Source: Meiothermus sp. | GTDB lineage: Bacteria; Deinococcota; Deinococci; Deinococcales; Thermaceae | Reading direction: 5' to 3' | NCBI RefSeq assembly: GCF_025056915.1 | Contig: NZ_JANWVH010000025.1 | Location: 1 to 34,599, forward strand | DNA length: 34,599 bases | Shown: positions 15,283 through 26,222 of the stretch, in pieces | How positions within the stretch are numbered: the first letter of the stretch is position 1 | How the letters are laid out: every line of letters starts with the position of its first letter | Position numbers and translations under genes: made by a program | The notes under the pieces: generated by a model | Seen by the model: the letters and a program-made list of their open reading frames with translations, nothing else | Databases searched by the model: none | What the model was told of the DNA's origin: nothing

Positions 15283-16875
15283 CTAGCCTTGCAGCACCCT
15301 GGCCCAGTCGGTGGGGGCCTGGGGCTGGGCATAGGCGGTGTCCATCTGGGCGAGCTGGAGCTTGCCCGAGTACTCCTCGTTGACCGCGTGCCAGTAGGTG
15401 TATTCCTCAATCACCCAGATACCGCTTTCGCGGGTGCCATTGCCGCTGGCCCTCACCCCGCCGAAGGGCAGGTGGGCCTCGGCCCCCACGGTGGAGTTGT
15501 TGATGCTGGTCATGCCGGCCTTAATCTCGTTTTTGAAGCGGTAGGCCCAGTCGCGGCGGTTGGTGTAGAGCGCACTGGAAAGCCCGTAGGGGTGGGCATT
15601 GGCGGCCTGGATGGCCTCGTCCAGCCCATCCACCCGCACCAGGTTGATGGTGGGGCCGAAAATTTCCTGCTCGAACTGCCGCATGCCGGGGCGGGCCTCC
15701 CAGACCGTGGGCCAGCCGAAGGTACCGGCCTCGGGGTCGCCCCGGAAGTGGGGATAGGGGTTGGAGCCGGTAATGCGACCCTGGCCCAAGAGCAGGGTGG
15801 CCCCATCCTGCTGGCCCCAGGTGTAGTGCTCATTCCAGCGCTCAAAGAGCCGGGTGTTGATGAAGGGGCCGTAGGTGACCTGGGGGTGCTCGAGGGGGTT
15901 GCCCACCAGGGTGGACTCGGTCTTTTCCAGGAAGCGCTTTTTGAACTCCTCGTAGATGGGGGCCTCCACGATGATGTTGCCCGCGCTGGTGCAGCGCTGG
16001 CCGCCGGTGGCAAAGGCGCTCCACCAGGCTCCCTCCACAGCTAGCTCGAGGTCGCTGTCGCGCAGCACCACCAAAGGGTTCTTGCCTCCGAGCTCGAGCG
16101 TGGGGCGCAGCAGGTTGCGCCCGGCCACCTCGCCAATCCAGCGCCCCACCGCGGTGCTGCCGGTGAAAGCGAACTTGTGAAGCAGCCCCTCGTCCATCAG
16201 CTCCACCAGCCACTGCCCCGTGGAGTCTTTACCGCCGCCAAAGACCACATTGATGACCCCCGGGGGCAGACCGGCTTCCTCGAAGAGCTTGACGAAGACG
16301 TAAGAGAGGGCGGGGGCATCGTCGGAGGGCTTCCAGACCACCGTGTTGCCGGTCAGGATGGCCGGAATCAGCTTCCAGGACGGTACCGCGATGGGAAAGT
16401 TGCCCGCCGTAATCATCCCCACCACCCCAATGGGGCGGCGGAAGGTGAAAAGCTCCTTTTGCTTCATCTCGCTGGGCACCGTCTGGCCGTAGAGCCGGCG
16501 CCCTTCCGAGGCAAAAAAGATGGCCGTGTCTATGGCCTCCTGCACGTCGCCTGCGGCCTCCTTGAAGGTCTTGCCCACCTCTCGAACCATGAGCCGCACC
16601 AGGGTGTCTTTCTCGCGGGTGAGTACCCCGGCCAGGTTCGTAAGCACCCCCCCGCGCACCGGTGCCGGGGTGCGTGACCAGTCCAGAAAGGCCTTTTGCG
16701 CGACCCGGGCCGCTTTGCGCAGGGTGTCTTTGCTGCCCTCGGGGAAGCGGGCTGTCAGGTCGGCGTGGTCGGAAGGGTTGTGGCGCTCGAGCCACCGGCC
16801 ATCGAAGACTTCCTCTCCACCAACTAGGTGGCCGATTTCCAGCGCATTGCCGTACTTGCTCTTGTGCGTTTGCAT
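15283..16875 (-). CDS. NAD(P)-dependent aldehyde dehydrogenase
   Basis: Oxidises an aldehyde to its acid. The 530-residue protein has all ALDH landmarks: the NAD-binding segment GNTVVWKPSDDAPA, FTGSTAVGRWIGE, the general base E261 in LELGGKN, the nucleophile C295 in GGQRCTSAG, and EIFGPTINLVRV. The pattern around GNFPIAVPSWKLIPA and GQRCTSAG recalls the semialdehyde dehydrogenases of lysine/aminoadipate metabolism (ALDH7-like), but substrate cannot be fixed. GGAG lies 7 nt before the ATG. The start is one base after the coaD stop, so the two are co-transcribed. It has nothing obvious to do with the neighbouring molybdenum enzymes. Confidence 0.9.
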   Translation of the reverse strand: MQTHKSKYGNALEIGHLVGGEEVFDGRWLERHNPSDHADLTARFPEGSKDTLRKAARVAQKAFLDWSRTPAPVRGGVLTNLAGVLTREKDTLVRLMVREVGKTFKEAAGDVQEAIDTAIFFASEGRRLYGQTVPSEMKQKELFTFRRPIGVVGMITAGNFPIAVPSWKLIPAILTGNTVVWKPSDDAPALSYVFVKLFEEAGLPPGVINVVFGGGKDSTGQWLVELMDEGLLHKFAFTGSTAVGRWIGEVAGRNLLRPTLELGGKNPLVVLRDSDLELAVEGAWWSAFATGGQRCTSAGNIIVEAPIYEEFKKRFLEKTESTLVGNPLEHPQVTYGPFINTRLFERWNEHYTWGQQDGATLLLGQGRITGSNPYPHFRGDPEAGTFGWPTVWEARPGMRQFEQEIFGPTINLVRVDGLDEAIQAANAHPYGLSSALYTNRRDWAYRFKNEIKAGMTSINNSTVGAEAHLPFGGVRASGNGTRESGIWVIEEYTYWHAVNEEYSGKLQLAQMDTAYAQPQAPTDWARVLQG

Positions 16876-16876
16876 A

Positions 16877-17994
<1,118 letters not shown>

Positions 17995-18010
17995 TCCGGC
18001 ATCCTGGAAA

Positions 18011-18415
18011 TCACTGCCCTGGAACCAGGGTCGGAATCTGCACCGTGTCCGGATTGCGGAACCAAATCTGACACTGCAAATTCCGGCCCTGGGTGGGCTT
18101 GACCTGCACCTCAAAACGGCTGCTGGCCCCGCTGGCCAGGCTTCGGACCGCAATGGGGGCCGAGTTGGTGCCGTAAACCCGCCGGTTGGGCACCCCGTTT
18201 ACGGTAGTCACCTGCTTGTCGGTGACGCGAAGGTTGATTCGCACGTTGTTCAGTGTCTGGCCCGACACATTGACCACCGTACCCCTGGCCACCATTGCAC
18301 CGCTGGCGTTCGGGGCACAGCTCCAACTGCTGACCCGCAGCTTGTAGACGGTGCCCTGGGCCTGCACCGGGCCGAGCAGCAAGGCCAGCCCCAACGCAAC
18401 AAGGACATTCTTCAT
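18011..18415 (-). CDS. Small exported protein, function unknown
   Basis: A 134-residue protein with a Sec signal peptide (MKNVLVALGLALLLGPVQAQ) probably cut after QAQ. The mature part looks like a small beta-sandwich: VARGTVVNVSGQTLNNVRINLRV and SLASGASSRFEVQV resemble the FxLYD-type extracellular domain, which is an inference from pattern only. Two cysteines (SSWSCAP and LQCQI) could form a disulfide. It is the first gene of an apparent operon with rsmD and coaD, which is unusual company for a secreted protein. A TAGCAT box lies 6 nt before the ATG, so the mRNA may be leaderless. Confidence 0.75.
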   Translation of the reverse strand: MKNVLVALGLALLLGPVQAQGTVYKLRVSSWSCAPNASGAMVARGTVVNVSGQTLNNVRINLRVTDKQVTTVNGVPNRRVYGTNSAPIAVRSLASGASSRFEVQVKPTQGRNLQCQIWFRNPDTVQIPTLVPGQ

Positions 18416-18421
18416 GATGCA

Positions 18422-18427
18422 ATGCTA
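18422..18427 (-). promoter_or_regulatory. Candidate -10 box for a leaderless transcript
   Basis: On the minus strand TAGCAT (TANNNT) ends 6 nt before the ATG of the exported-protein gene, and there is no ribosome site. That spacing is typical of leaderless mRNAs in Deinococcota. The -35 region (TGGGAA) is weak. Confidence 0.35.
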
Positions 18428-18864
18428 CCAAAGTGGCGGTGCTCTTCCCAGGCCCGTCCAAGAGAGGCCTACTTCAGGTAAGTGCGACGACCTGCCCCAA
18501 AACTTCCCACCCCAGACCGTCCGGGCACAGGCTAACTGCTGGGTCGAGCGGGGGGTTCCAGACCGGCTGCATGAACTCCAGAAACAACCGGCGCATCTTG
18601 CGGGGAAAGGCCGCTCGCCAGCGCAGCCCTGGACGACGCTGGCACGTTGCAGCCCGACCCCAAGCGGGCCGGGGACGCCGGACACCAACAACGCACCGGC
18701 AGTAAGATTCATCTGGCGGTAGGCCCCTGGGACACCTGCGGACAGGGAAAGGGCTCGAGGGGCTTGACTGAGAGGGTAGACACGGCAGCAACGACTCCAC
18801 ACACCCTTTGGGGGTGGGTTGTAAAATAGAGGGCCATAGGCCAGTGGGCGCCGGGAGGGCTTGG
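18428..18864. other. Intergenic region between divergent operons, possible decayed sequence
   Basis: About 440 bases without a convincing gene. On the minus strand, 18477-18630 can be read as a stretch with protein-like character (for example RKMRRLFLEFMQPVWNPPLDP) that ends in a stop but has no start or recognisable upstream part. It may be a gene remnant. Close to xdhA, TAAAAT (18822-18827) is a possible -10 box without a good -35. CACCC/GGGTG (around 18803-18817) just upstream could form a small hairpin or operator. Confidence 0.35.
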
Positions 18865-20276
18865 GTGGGCGAAATCAGCTTTAGGCTTAATGGACAGACC
18901 GTTCGGGTGGCGGATGCCGACCCCCACACCACACTCCTTTCCTGGTTACGCCAGCAGGGCCTGACCGGCAGCAAGGAAGGCTGCGCCGAGGGGGAGTGCG
19001 GAGCCTGTGCGGTGCTTTTGTTGCGGCCCGACGGCTCGGGTTCGCGCCTCGAGGCCGTGAACGGCTGCTTGCTGCTCCTGCCGAGCCTGGCCGGTCAGGA
19101 GGTCTGGACGGTGGAGGGGCTGGCCCAGGGCCGCGCTTTGCACCCGGTTCAGGAGGCCATGCTCCAGGGGGGGTCGCAGTGCGGCTACTGCACGCCGGGG
19201 TTTGTGGTGAGCATGGCCGCGGAGTATTACCGCAAAAACCGGGAAGGGTTTGACCTCGAGGCCCTCTCCGGCAACCTCTGCCGCTGCACGGGCTACCGTC
19301 CCATCCGGGATGCGGCCTTTGCGCTGGGGCGCCCCTCCCAGACCGACCCCCTGGCCCAGCGACTGGCTCTGCCCGCGCAAGCGCCGGAATCGCTGGAGTA
19401 TAGCCCTCCAGTTGGCGCTGCACCGGCCTCCGAACCCTGGCGCTTCTACCGTCCGGTATCGCTAAAGGAGCTGTTCCAGACCCTGGCCCAGCACCCCACC
19501 GCCAAGCTGGTGGCCGGCGGCACCGACTGGGTGGTGGAGGTCAACCAGCGGGCGGCCCGGGCCGGGGTGCAGGTAGACCTCAGCCAGATTCCCGAGCTGC
19601 AAACCCTGGCCTGGACCGATGCCTACGTGGAGATTGGGGCGGGGGTGACCCTGTCCGAGGCCGAGCGCTGGCTGGAGGGGCGCATACCGCTTCTGGCCGG
19701 GTGGTTTCCGCTCTTTGCCTCGAGGCTCATCCGCAACCGCGCCACCCTGGGGGGCAACCTGGCTACGGCCTCGCCCATCGGCGACTCGCCGCCGGTGCTG
19801 CTGGCTTTGGGGGCCTCGCTGGTGCTGGTAAGCGCCAAAGGCGAGCGGGTGGTGGCGCTCGAACACTTCTTCACCGGCTACCGGCAAACCCTGTTGCAGC
19901 CTGGCGAACTCATCAAGGCGGTGCGGATTCCCCTGCCGCTTCTACCCGAGTCGCGCTTTTACAAGGTCAGCAAGCGGCCCATGGACGACATCTCCACGGT
20001 GGCCATGGGGGTGGCGCTTTCGCGCTCGAGGGCGGGCCTGGTGGAGGCCATCCGGATTGGCCTGGGGGGCGTGGCCGCCACCCCTGTGCGGGCCTACCAG
20101 ACCGAGGCCTTCCTGCTCGGCAAGCCCTGGGACGAGTCCAGCCTCCGCAAGGCCGTGCAGGTCATTAAGGCAGAGTTCCAACCCATAGACGACCACCGGG
20201 GCAGCGCCGCCTACCGGACGGCCATGCTGGGCAGCCTGCTCTGGAAGTTCTACAGCGAGACCCAGGGGGTGATGGC

Positions 20277-20280
<4 letters not shown>
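18865..20280 (+). CDS. xdhA: Xanthine dehydrogenase small subunit XdhA (2Fe-2S and FAD)
   Basis: Electron-transfer subunit of bacterial xanthine dehydrogenase. The N-terminal ferredoxin cluster uses C40, C45, C48 and C68 (GCAEGECGAC). The second cluster uses C106, C109, C139 and C141 ([19 protein letters not shown]). After a Pro/Ala linker (~160-190) comes an FAD domain with LVAGGTDWVVEV and RNRATLGGNLATASPIGDSPP. This fused FeS-FAD layout and 471 residues match Rhodobacter-type XdhA and differ from the split CoxS/CoxM form. GTG at 18865 is chosen because GGGAGG lies 6 nt upstream and the ferredoxin domain begins there; a longer frame from 18808 has no ribosome site. It overlaps xdhB as ATGA. 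Confidence 0.94.
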
Positions 20281-22589
<2,309 letters not shown>

Positions 22590-22605
22590 GGCACAGGGTA
22601 AGACG

Positions 22606-22830
22606 ATGAAGACCCTTGCTTTGCTTTTGGCCCTGGGCGCTCTCCTGCTGGGGTTGTCGTTTTTGCTCCAGGGGGGGTTCTGGCGACAGGGCGTGCCCTG
22701 GCTCAACCGGCGCTTCGGGATGGAGGAGCCTCGGTCACCCCTTTGGCTGCGGGCGCTCGAGCGCCTTTTTATGGGCGTATTCTTGCTCGCGCTGGCGGGT
22801 TTTTTTCTCTGGTTTGCGTTGCAACTTTAG
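22606..22830 (+). CDS. Small two-helix membrane protein in the xdh operon
   Basis: A 74-residue protein that I do not recognise. It has two hydrophobic helices, one at ~3-22 (LALLLALGALLLGLSFLLQG) and one at ~53-73 (FMGVFLLALAGFFLWFALQL), joined by a basic loop with many Arg and Trp. AGGGTAAG precedes the ATG. It lies 16 nt after xdhB and 10 nt before xdhC, so it is co-transcribed with both. It could tether the enzyme or a maturation factor to the membrane, but nothing in the sequence proves this. Confidence 0.7.
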   Translation: MKTLALLLALGALLLGLSFLLQGGFWRQGVPWLNRRFGMEEPRSPLWLRALERLFMGVFLLALAGFFLWFALQL

Positions 22831-22840
22831 GGGATTTGGA

Positions 22841-23671
22841 ATGCAGTGGTTTGAGCACCTTTCCCGCCTGACCGAGCAAAAAGTGCCGCTGGTGCTGGTC
22901 ACGCTGCTTTCGGTGCGGGGCCACGCCCCCCGCGAGGCCGGGGCCAAGATGCTGGTCACGGCGGAAGCGAGCTACGGAACCATTGGCGGGGGCAACCTCG
23001 AGGCCACCGCCACCGCCCTGGCCCGCCGGATGCTGGCGGAGGGAGGCTCGCTGGAGCTTCACACCCTGCGCCTCACCGAGAAGGCCCCCGCCGAGCACGG
23101 GGTGCAGTGCTGCGGTGGCGAGGTGGAGGTGCTGCTTGAGGTGGTGAACCCTCTGCGCCCCACCGTGGCCCTCTTTGGGGTGGGGCACGTGGGCTGGGCC
23201 CTGGCCAAGGTGCTTTCCATCCTGCCCATCGAGCTGTGGCTGGTGGACTCGAGGGCGGAAATGGTCGCCGAAGAGCGTATGAAGCCCCTCTACCAAAACC
23301 AGGCCCGAATACGGGTGTTCCAGGCGCCCATCCTGGACGGTGTGGTGGGCGACCTGCCGTCGGGAGGCCATCTCGTCGTCATGACCCATGACCACGCCGA
23401 GGATTTGTTCGTGCTCGAGGCCGCTTTGCGCCGGGGCGACCTGGGCTTCATCGGGCTGATTGGCTCGGCGGTCAAGTGGCGCAACTTTCAGCAAAAACTG
23501 TTGCAGCAAGGCTTTTCGCAGGCCGACCTGGCCCGCGTCACCTGCCCCATTGGCCTGCCCCTCACCCAGAGCAAGGCGCCCGAGGCCATCGCCATCGCCA
23601 CTGCGGCCCAGCTACTGCCTTTGCTGGTCGGCCCAAAGACCCAGCGCCCGGAGCGTGAGCAGCGCCGGTAG
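22841..23671 (+). CDS. xdhC: XdhC, xanthine dehydrogenase molybdenum cofactor maturation protein
   Basis: Binds molybdopterin, protects it during sulfuration and delivers it to XdhB. The N-terminal XdhC_CoxI domain includes LVTLLSVRGHAPREAGAKML and YGTIGGGNLEATA. HGVQCCGGEVEVLLE (about 87-101) carries the Cys-Gly-Gly characteristic of XdhC. The C-terminal Rossmann-like domain starts at VALFGVGHVGWALAKVL and includes LGFIGLIGSAVKWRNF. At 276 residues it has the standard length. ATG at 22841 follows AGGGG. It is last in the xdh operon. Compared with the cox-associated homologue it has no linker and no YHS domain. Confidence 0.93.
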   Translation: MQWFEHLSRLTEQKVPLVLVTLLSVRGHAPREAGAKMLVTAEASYGTIGGGNLEATATALARRMLAEGGSLELHTLRLTEKAPAEHGVQCCGGEVEVLLEVVNPLRPTVALFGVGHVGWALAKVLSILPIELWLVDSRAEMVAEERMKPLYQNQARIRVFQAPILDGVVGDLPSGGHLVVMTHDHAEDLFVLEAALRRGDLGFIGLIGSAVKWRNFQQKLLQQGFSQADLARVTCPIGLPLTQSKAPEAIAIATAAQLLPLLVGPKTQRPEREQRR

Positions 23672-23841
23672 CCAGCGAACCATCGAGGCTGCTGTCTAGT
23701 CCGGCTCCACGCAGAGTTTAGGCGGTCACTGTAAAGCCTTCCCGAACGCGAATGGCTTGGAAGCGAAGTGCACTCCAAGACTCAGGGGCAGGCGTTGGAG
23801 ACCCACCCCCTTGTTCTTGAAAGCTGCTGGTACGCCTGGGA

Positions 23842-24528
23842 TCACCTCGAGCAATCCAGCTTGAAGCGGAGGCTCGGGTTGGGGGTGCTGAAGGCCAGGT
23901 TGTACTTCTGCTTGATGTTGCTGGTGTCCATCTCGATCAGGAGCTTGGTGGGGGGGTCGGTGCGGTCGCTGCGGAACTTGAGCTTTGTGGTCACGGCGGC
24001 GCCCTGGGGGATGGCCGCGTTGTAGATTTTGGCCTCGTAGGATTCGCGGGCCAGTGCACCCCCCTCCATGCGCTCGGTGGCGCCGCTGGCAAAGGCCAGG
24101 GTGAGGCTGCTGGGGTCTTTGAAGCCAGCGTTCCAGGCCTCGAGGGTTCGGTTGGTGGCGTTGCGTACCTCAAAGTCTATGGCCCAGCCCTTGAGCCCGT
24201 TCTCGTCAAAAGGCTCAACCCTGGTGGCCCGGGCCCGCCAGATGCCGTTGCTAAGCCACTCGTTCAGGCAGCCCTCGAGGCTGGCCCGCTGGTCGGCCCC
24301 GCCCGCAGCCTGTGCGCTCAGGTTCACGGTGTTGCCCGAGACCGAGGCCGTCACCCCCAAAGCCCGCAGGGCGCTCACCGGTACGTAGGTCTGCCCGCCT
24401 ACCACAATGGCCTTGCTGCTCTGAGCCTGCCCATTCACCACCAGGTTGAGCTGCCGCTGCACGGCCTGGGCCAGCACCAGCCCCAGCCCACCCACCACCA
24501 GCCAGACCAAAATTCTGCGGTTGTTCAT
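23842..24528 (-). CDS. Exported protein with a copper-amine-oxidase N-terminal-like domain
   Basis: A 228-residue exported or membrane-anchored protein. An N-terminal hydrophobic helix (about 6-22, RILVWLVVGGLGLVLAQA) acts as signal or anchor. Then comes a stalk-type domain: LVVNGQAQ, AIVVGGQTYVPVSALRALGV and NTVNLSAQ fit the copper amine oxidase N1 (Cu_amine_oxidN1) pattern, a common extracellular module that does not imply oxidase activity. The remaining ~140 residues look like a beta-sandwich (WAIDFEVRNATNRTLEAW). AAGGAG lies 6 nt before the ATG at 24528; a longer frame runs up to 24603 into the repeat and is rejected. Last gene in a minus-strand series of exported proteins. Confidence 0.75.
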   Translation of the reverse strand: MNNRRILVWLVVGGLGLVLAQAVQRQLNLVVNGQAQSSKAIVVGGQTYVPVSALRALGVTASVSGNTVNLSAQAAGGADQRASLEGCLNEWLSNGIWRARATRVEPFDENGLKGWAIDFEVRNATNRTLEAWNAGFKDPSSLTLAFASGATERMEGGALARESYEAKIYNAAIPQGAAVTTKLKFRSDRTDPPTKLLIEMDTSNIKQKYNLAFSTPNPSLRFKLDCSR

Positions 24529-24550
24529 AGTTGCTCCTTGCGCTTCGAGG

Positions 24551-24641
24551 TCTATGATCAAGGGTCTATGGTCTATGGTCCATCGTCGATGGCTCTTAAC
24601 CATTGGTTATTGACTATCGACTATCGACTATTGACTATCAC
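24551..24641. repeat. Heptanucleotide tandem repeat array
   Basis: About thirteen 7-bp units in register. Examples are TCTATGG twice at 24565-24578, TCCATCG, TCGATGG, and CTATCGA twice plus CTATTGA at 24614-24634. The consensus is near (T/C)TATNG(A/G). It lies between two exported-protein genes. Related heptamers form the hairpin arms at 10435-10473. The purpose is unknown; slippage could change the spacing to the downstream gene. Confidence 0.8.
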
Positions 24642-24648
24642 CACCCGC

Positions 24649-25221
24649 CTACGGACTTTGCACTGTCCCCATGGCGGTCAGGAAGGTTGCGGTCAGGGTG
24701 CGCTTGGAGACGCTGCCCTGCACGCCGCTATTTTCCTCGGCAATCAGGTAGAAAGTTTTGGAACCCGCACTGTCTACCGGAAATACCCGCTCGCTACTGA
24801 CGATATAGCTATACGTCCAGGCGGGCAGCCCTGCGGGAAGCGAGATGCGCTTGTCCTGGTCGGGGCGGATGGTATCGGCGGTGTTGGATACGGCAAAGGT
24901 GAATAGAGCGCTCGAGGTGCCGGTGTACTCCACGTTTAGCTGGGCTGTGGCGCTCACCTTCACGTACCCCGGCCCCGGCACATTGATGGTCACACTGGCT
25001 ACGGCAGGGGTGGTGTCGGTGATGGCGACGGTATCGGAGGCGGCGGTCTGGGCGACGCCTGGCAGGGCGTTGTTCAGCGCGGCAAAGTTGGCATTGACCT
25101 CGGAAGCACGGATGAGACCCCCTGCACTGAAGGTGTGTGGCAGACTAACGCCGGCCAGGGCCCACAGGCCAAGGGTGGACAGACCGGCTCCAAGGGCCAG
25201 AAAGAAGATGTTTTTGCTCAT
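24649..25221 (-). CDS. Exported protein with tail-fibre-like N-terminal motif
   Basis: A 190-residue protein with a signal peptide (MSKNIFFLALGAGLSTLGLW, cut probably after ALA near residue 23). It is followed by LPHTFSAGGLIRASEVNANF (27-46). This 'ASEVNANF' segment is common at the start of phage-tail-like and secreted repeat proteins, where a trimeric helical stalk often begins. The rest is beta-rich (SVTINVPGPGYVKVSATAQL, KRTLTATFLTAM) and resembles a small jelly-roll or tail-fibre head. No cysteine is present. GAGG lies upstream of the ATG at 25221, 9 nt after the stop of the preceding gene, so the two form an operon. Role unknown, probably cell surface. Confidence 0.72.
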   Translation of the reverse strand: MSKNIFFLALGAGLSTLGLWALAGVSLPHTFSAGGLIRASEVNANFAALNNALPGVAQTAASDTVAITDTTPAVASVTINVPGPGYVKVSATAQLNVEYTGTSSALFTFAVSNTADTIRPDQDKRISLPAGLPAWTYSYIVSSERVFPVDSAGSKTFYLIAEENSGVQGSVSKRTLTATFLTAMGTVQSP

Positions 25222-25230
25222 ATCAGTGCC

Positions 25231-25683
25231 TCACAGACGCAAGTTGACCCCGCCTCGCAAGCCAAATCCAGCCCCCGGCCCGTTGAAGGTGAAAACCGCC
25301 TCCAGGAAGGTGTAGACGTTGCCGGTGGGCAGCTCGAGGCCTGCCGCCAGGGCGAAAATGGGGCCGGTTGCGGCGCCCCCGGAGAACCCCAGGCCCACGC
25401 TGGGGCCTGCATAGATTTGCAGCGGGTCAAGGTTCAGGCTTGCCAGCGGCCCTGCGCTGAGGGTAGCGGCAAAGCTGCTGCTCAGGGCGGCATCGGCTAC
25501 CGCTCGCAGATGCACGGAAAGCGGGGCCGCTTGCACCAGATTGCGAACCGTGAACTGAACATTGCCCTGGGCCGAGGAGCCTCCGCTCCCGGCGTTGAAG
25601 CTGAGCCCGCCCCCCACGCTAAACTGCTGAGCCCAGGCCCACGAAAATAGCAGCAAAAACCCGAGTATCCAAGTGTTTTTCAT
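25231..25683 (-). CDS. Exported beta-barrel-like protein
   Basis: A 150-residue protein with a Sec signal peptide (MKNTWILGFLLLFSWAWAQ, cut after WAQ). The mature chain is Gly/Ala/Ser-rich with alternating hydrophobic residues: FSVGGGLSFNAGSGG, VGLGFSGGAATGPIFALAAGLE and a final GFGLRGGVNLRL. This is the composition of small outer-membrane beta-barrels; the terminal residue here is Leu. GGAGGAAGG precedes the ATG at 25683. It comes first in a pair with the following exported-protein gene. No family is recognised beyond this general look. Confidence 0.72.
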   Translation of the reverse strand: MKNTWILGFLLLFSWAWAQQFSVGGGLSFNAGSGGSSAQGNVQFTVRNLVQAAPLSVHLRAVADAALSSSFAATLSAGPLASLNLDPLQIYAGPSVGLGFSGGAATGPIFALAAGLELPTGNVYTFLEAVFTFNGPGAGFGLRGGVNLRL

Positions 25684-25844
25684 GTCCTTCCTCCACACAC
25701 AGCGCTAGATATTCGTCAGGCTGAACCCGGTCTCTGCGGGCCTCAGGCTGCCATTGGCCTAAAAGATGCGCTTGTGACTGGCAGCGACGTCAGCATGTGA
25801 CCCGCCCAACACAATCGAAAAGCTTTTTCCCTGTATACGCCCTC

Positions 25845-25976
25845 CTACTGCCAGTGGGCCTGGTCCCACCGGCTGTTGTCCCAGATGCCTGCGTTGCCGC
25901 TGCCCCCGCCTCCGCAAGCCACCAGGGTCGCGAGCAGGAGGGCCAGAAGGGCGAGCCGTCCAAGGGTGTGTTTCAT
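25845..25976 (-). CDS. 43-residue lipoprotein with Trp-Asp repeats
   Basis: A tiny gene easily missed by length cut-offs. It reads MKHTLGRLALLALLLATLVA, then C21, then GGGGSGNAGIWDNSRWDQAHWQ. Residues 1-20 are a lipoprotein signal peptide with lipobox LVAC. The mature peptide is only 23 residues: a Gly/Ser spacer and two WD(N/Q)xx pentads ending in W42-Q43, with Trp at 32, 37 and 42. The ATG has AAGGGAGC about 5 nt upstream, a strong ribosome site. It follows the 64-aa gene by 23 nt and the large regulator before that, so it is probably co-transcribed. Function unknown; it could be a surface tag, a chaperone ligand or a signalling peptide. Confidence 0.75.
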   Translation of the reverse strand: MKHTLGRLALLALLLATLVACGGGGSGNAGIWDNSRWDQAHWQ

Positions 25977-25999
25977 GGCTTGCTCCCTTAGGATGATGG

Positions 26000-26194
26000 T
26001 TAGCGAATCCCAAAGACCCGCCCGCCCGATTCCCGGCAGAGCTGCTCCAGGTACTGCAAGAGCAGTAGCGGGCTGTCGAAAACCCGCTCCTCCTGGGTGT
26101 TGGGGTCGAGCAAGACCGCCCGCCAGGGTTGCTGAGGCCCGGAGGGCTCGAGGTGCAGCACCAGGTCGAGCGGTTTTTTGAAGTTCGGCTCCAT
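26000..26194 (-). CDS. 64-residue protein linked to the BTAD regulator
   Basis: A small cytoplasmic protein without a signal. The central segment WRAVLLDPNTQEERVFDSP followed by LLLLQYLEQL matches a loose pattern I know from short proteins near regulators in Chloroflexi and Actinobacteria: Trp-Arg-x-x-hydrophobic, a turn, an acidic/Arg strand, Phe-Asp-Ser/Pro, then a Leu-rich helix. The name of that family is not certain. It starts 28 nt after the regulator stop. GGAG directly abuts the ATG, so initiation may depend on coupling. It precedes the 43-aa lipoprotein gene. Confidence 0.65.
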   Translation of the reverse strand: MEPNFKKPLDLVLHLEPSGPQQPWRAVLLDPNTQEERVFDSPLLLLQYLEQLCRESGGRVFGIR

Positions 26195-26222
26195 CTCCGA
26201 GCCGAGGGTAGCAAGGGGTGCG

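Noticed and set aside
24551-24641. CRISPR array
   Set aside because: Units are 7 bp with no spacers, and there are no cas genes in the window.
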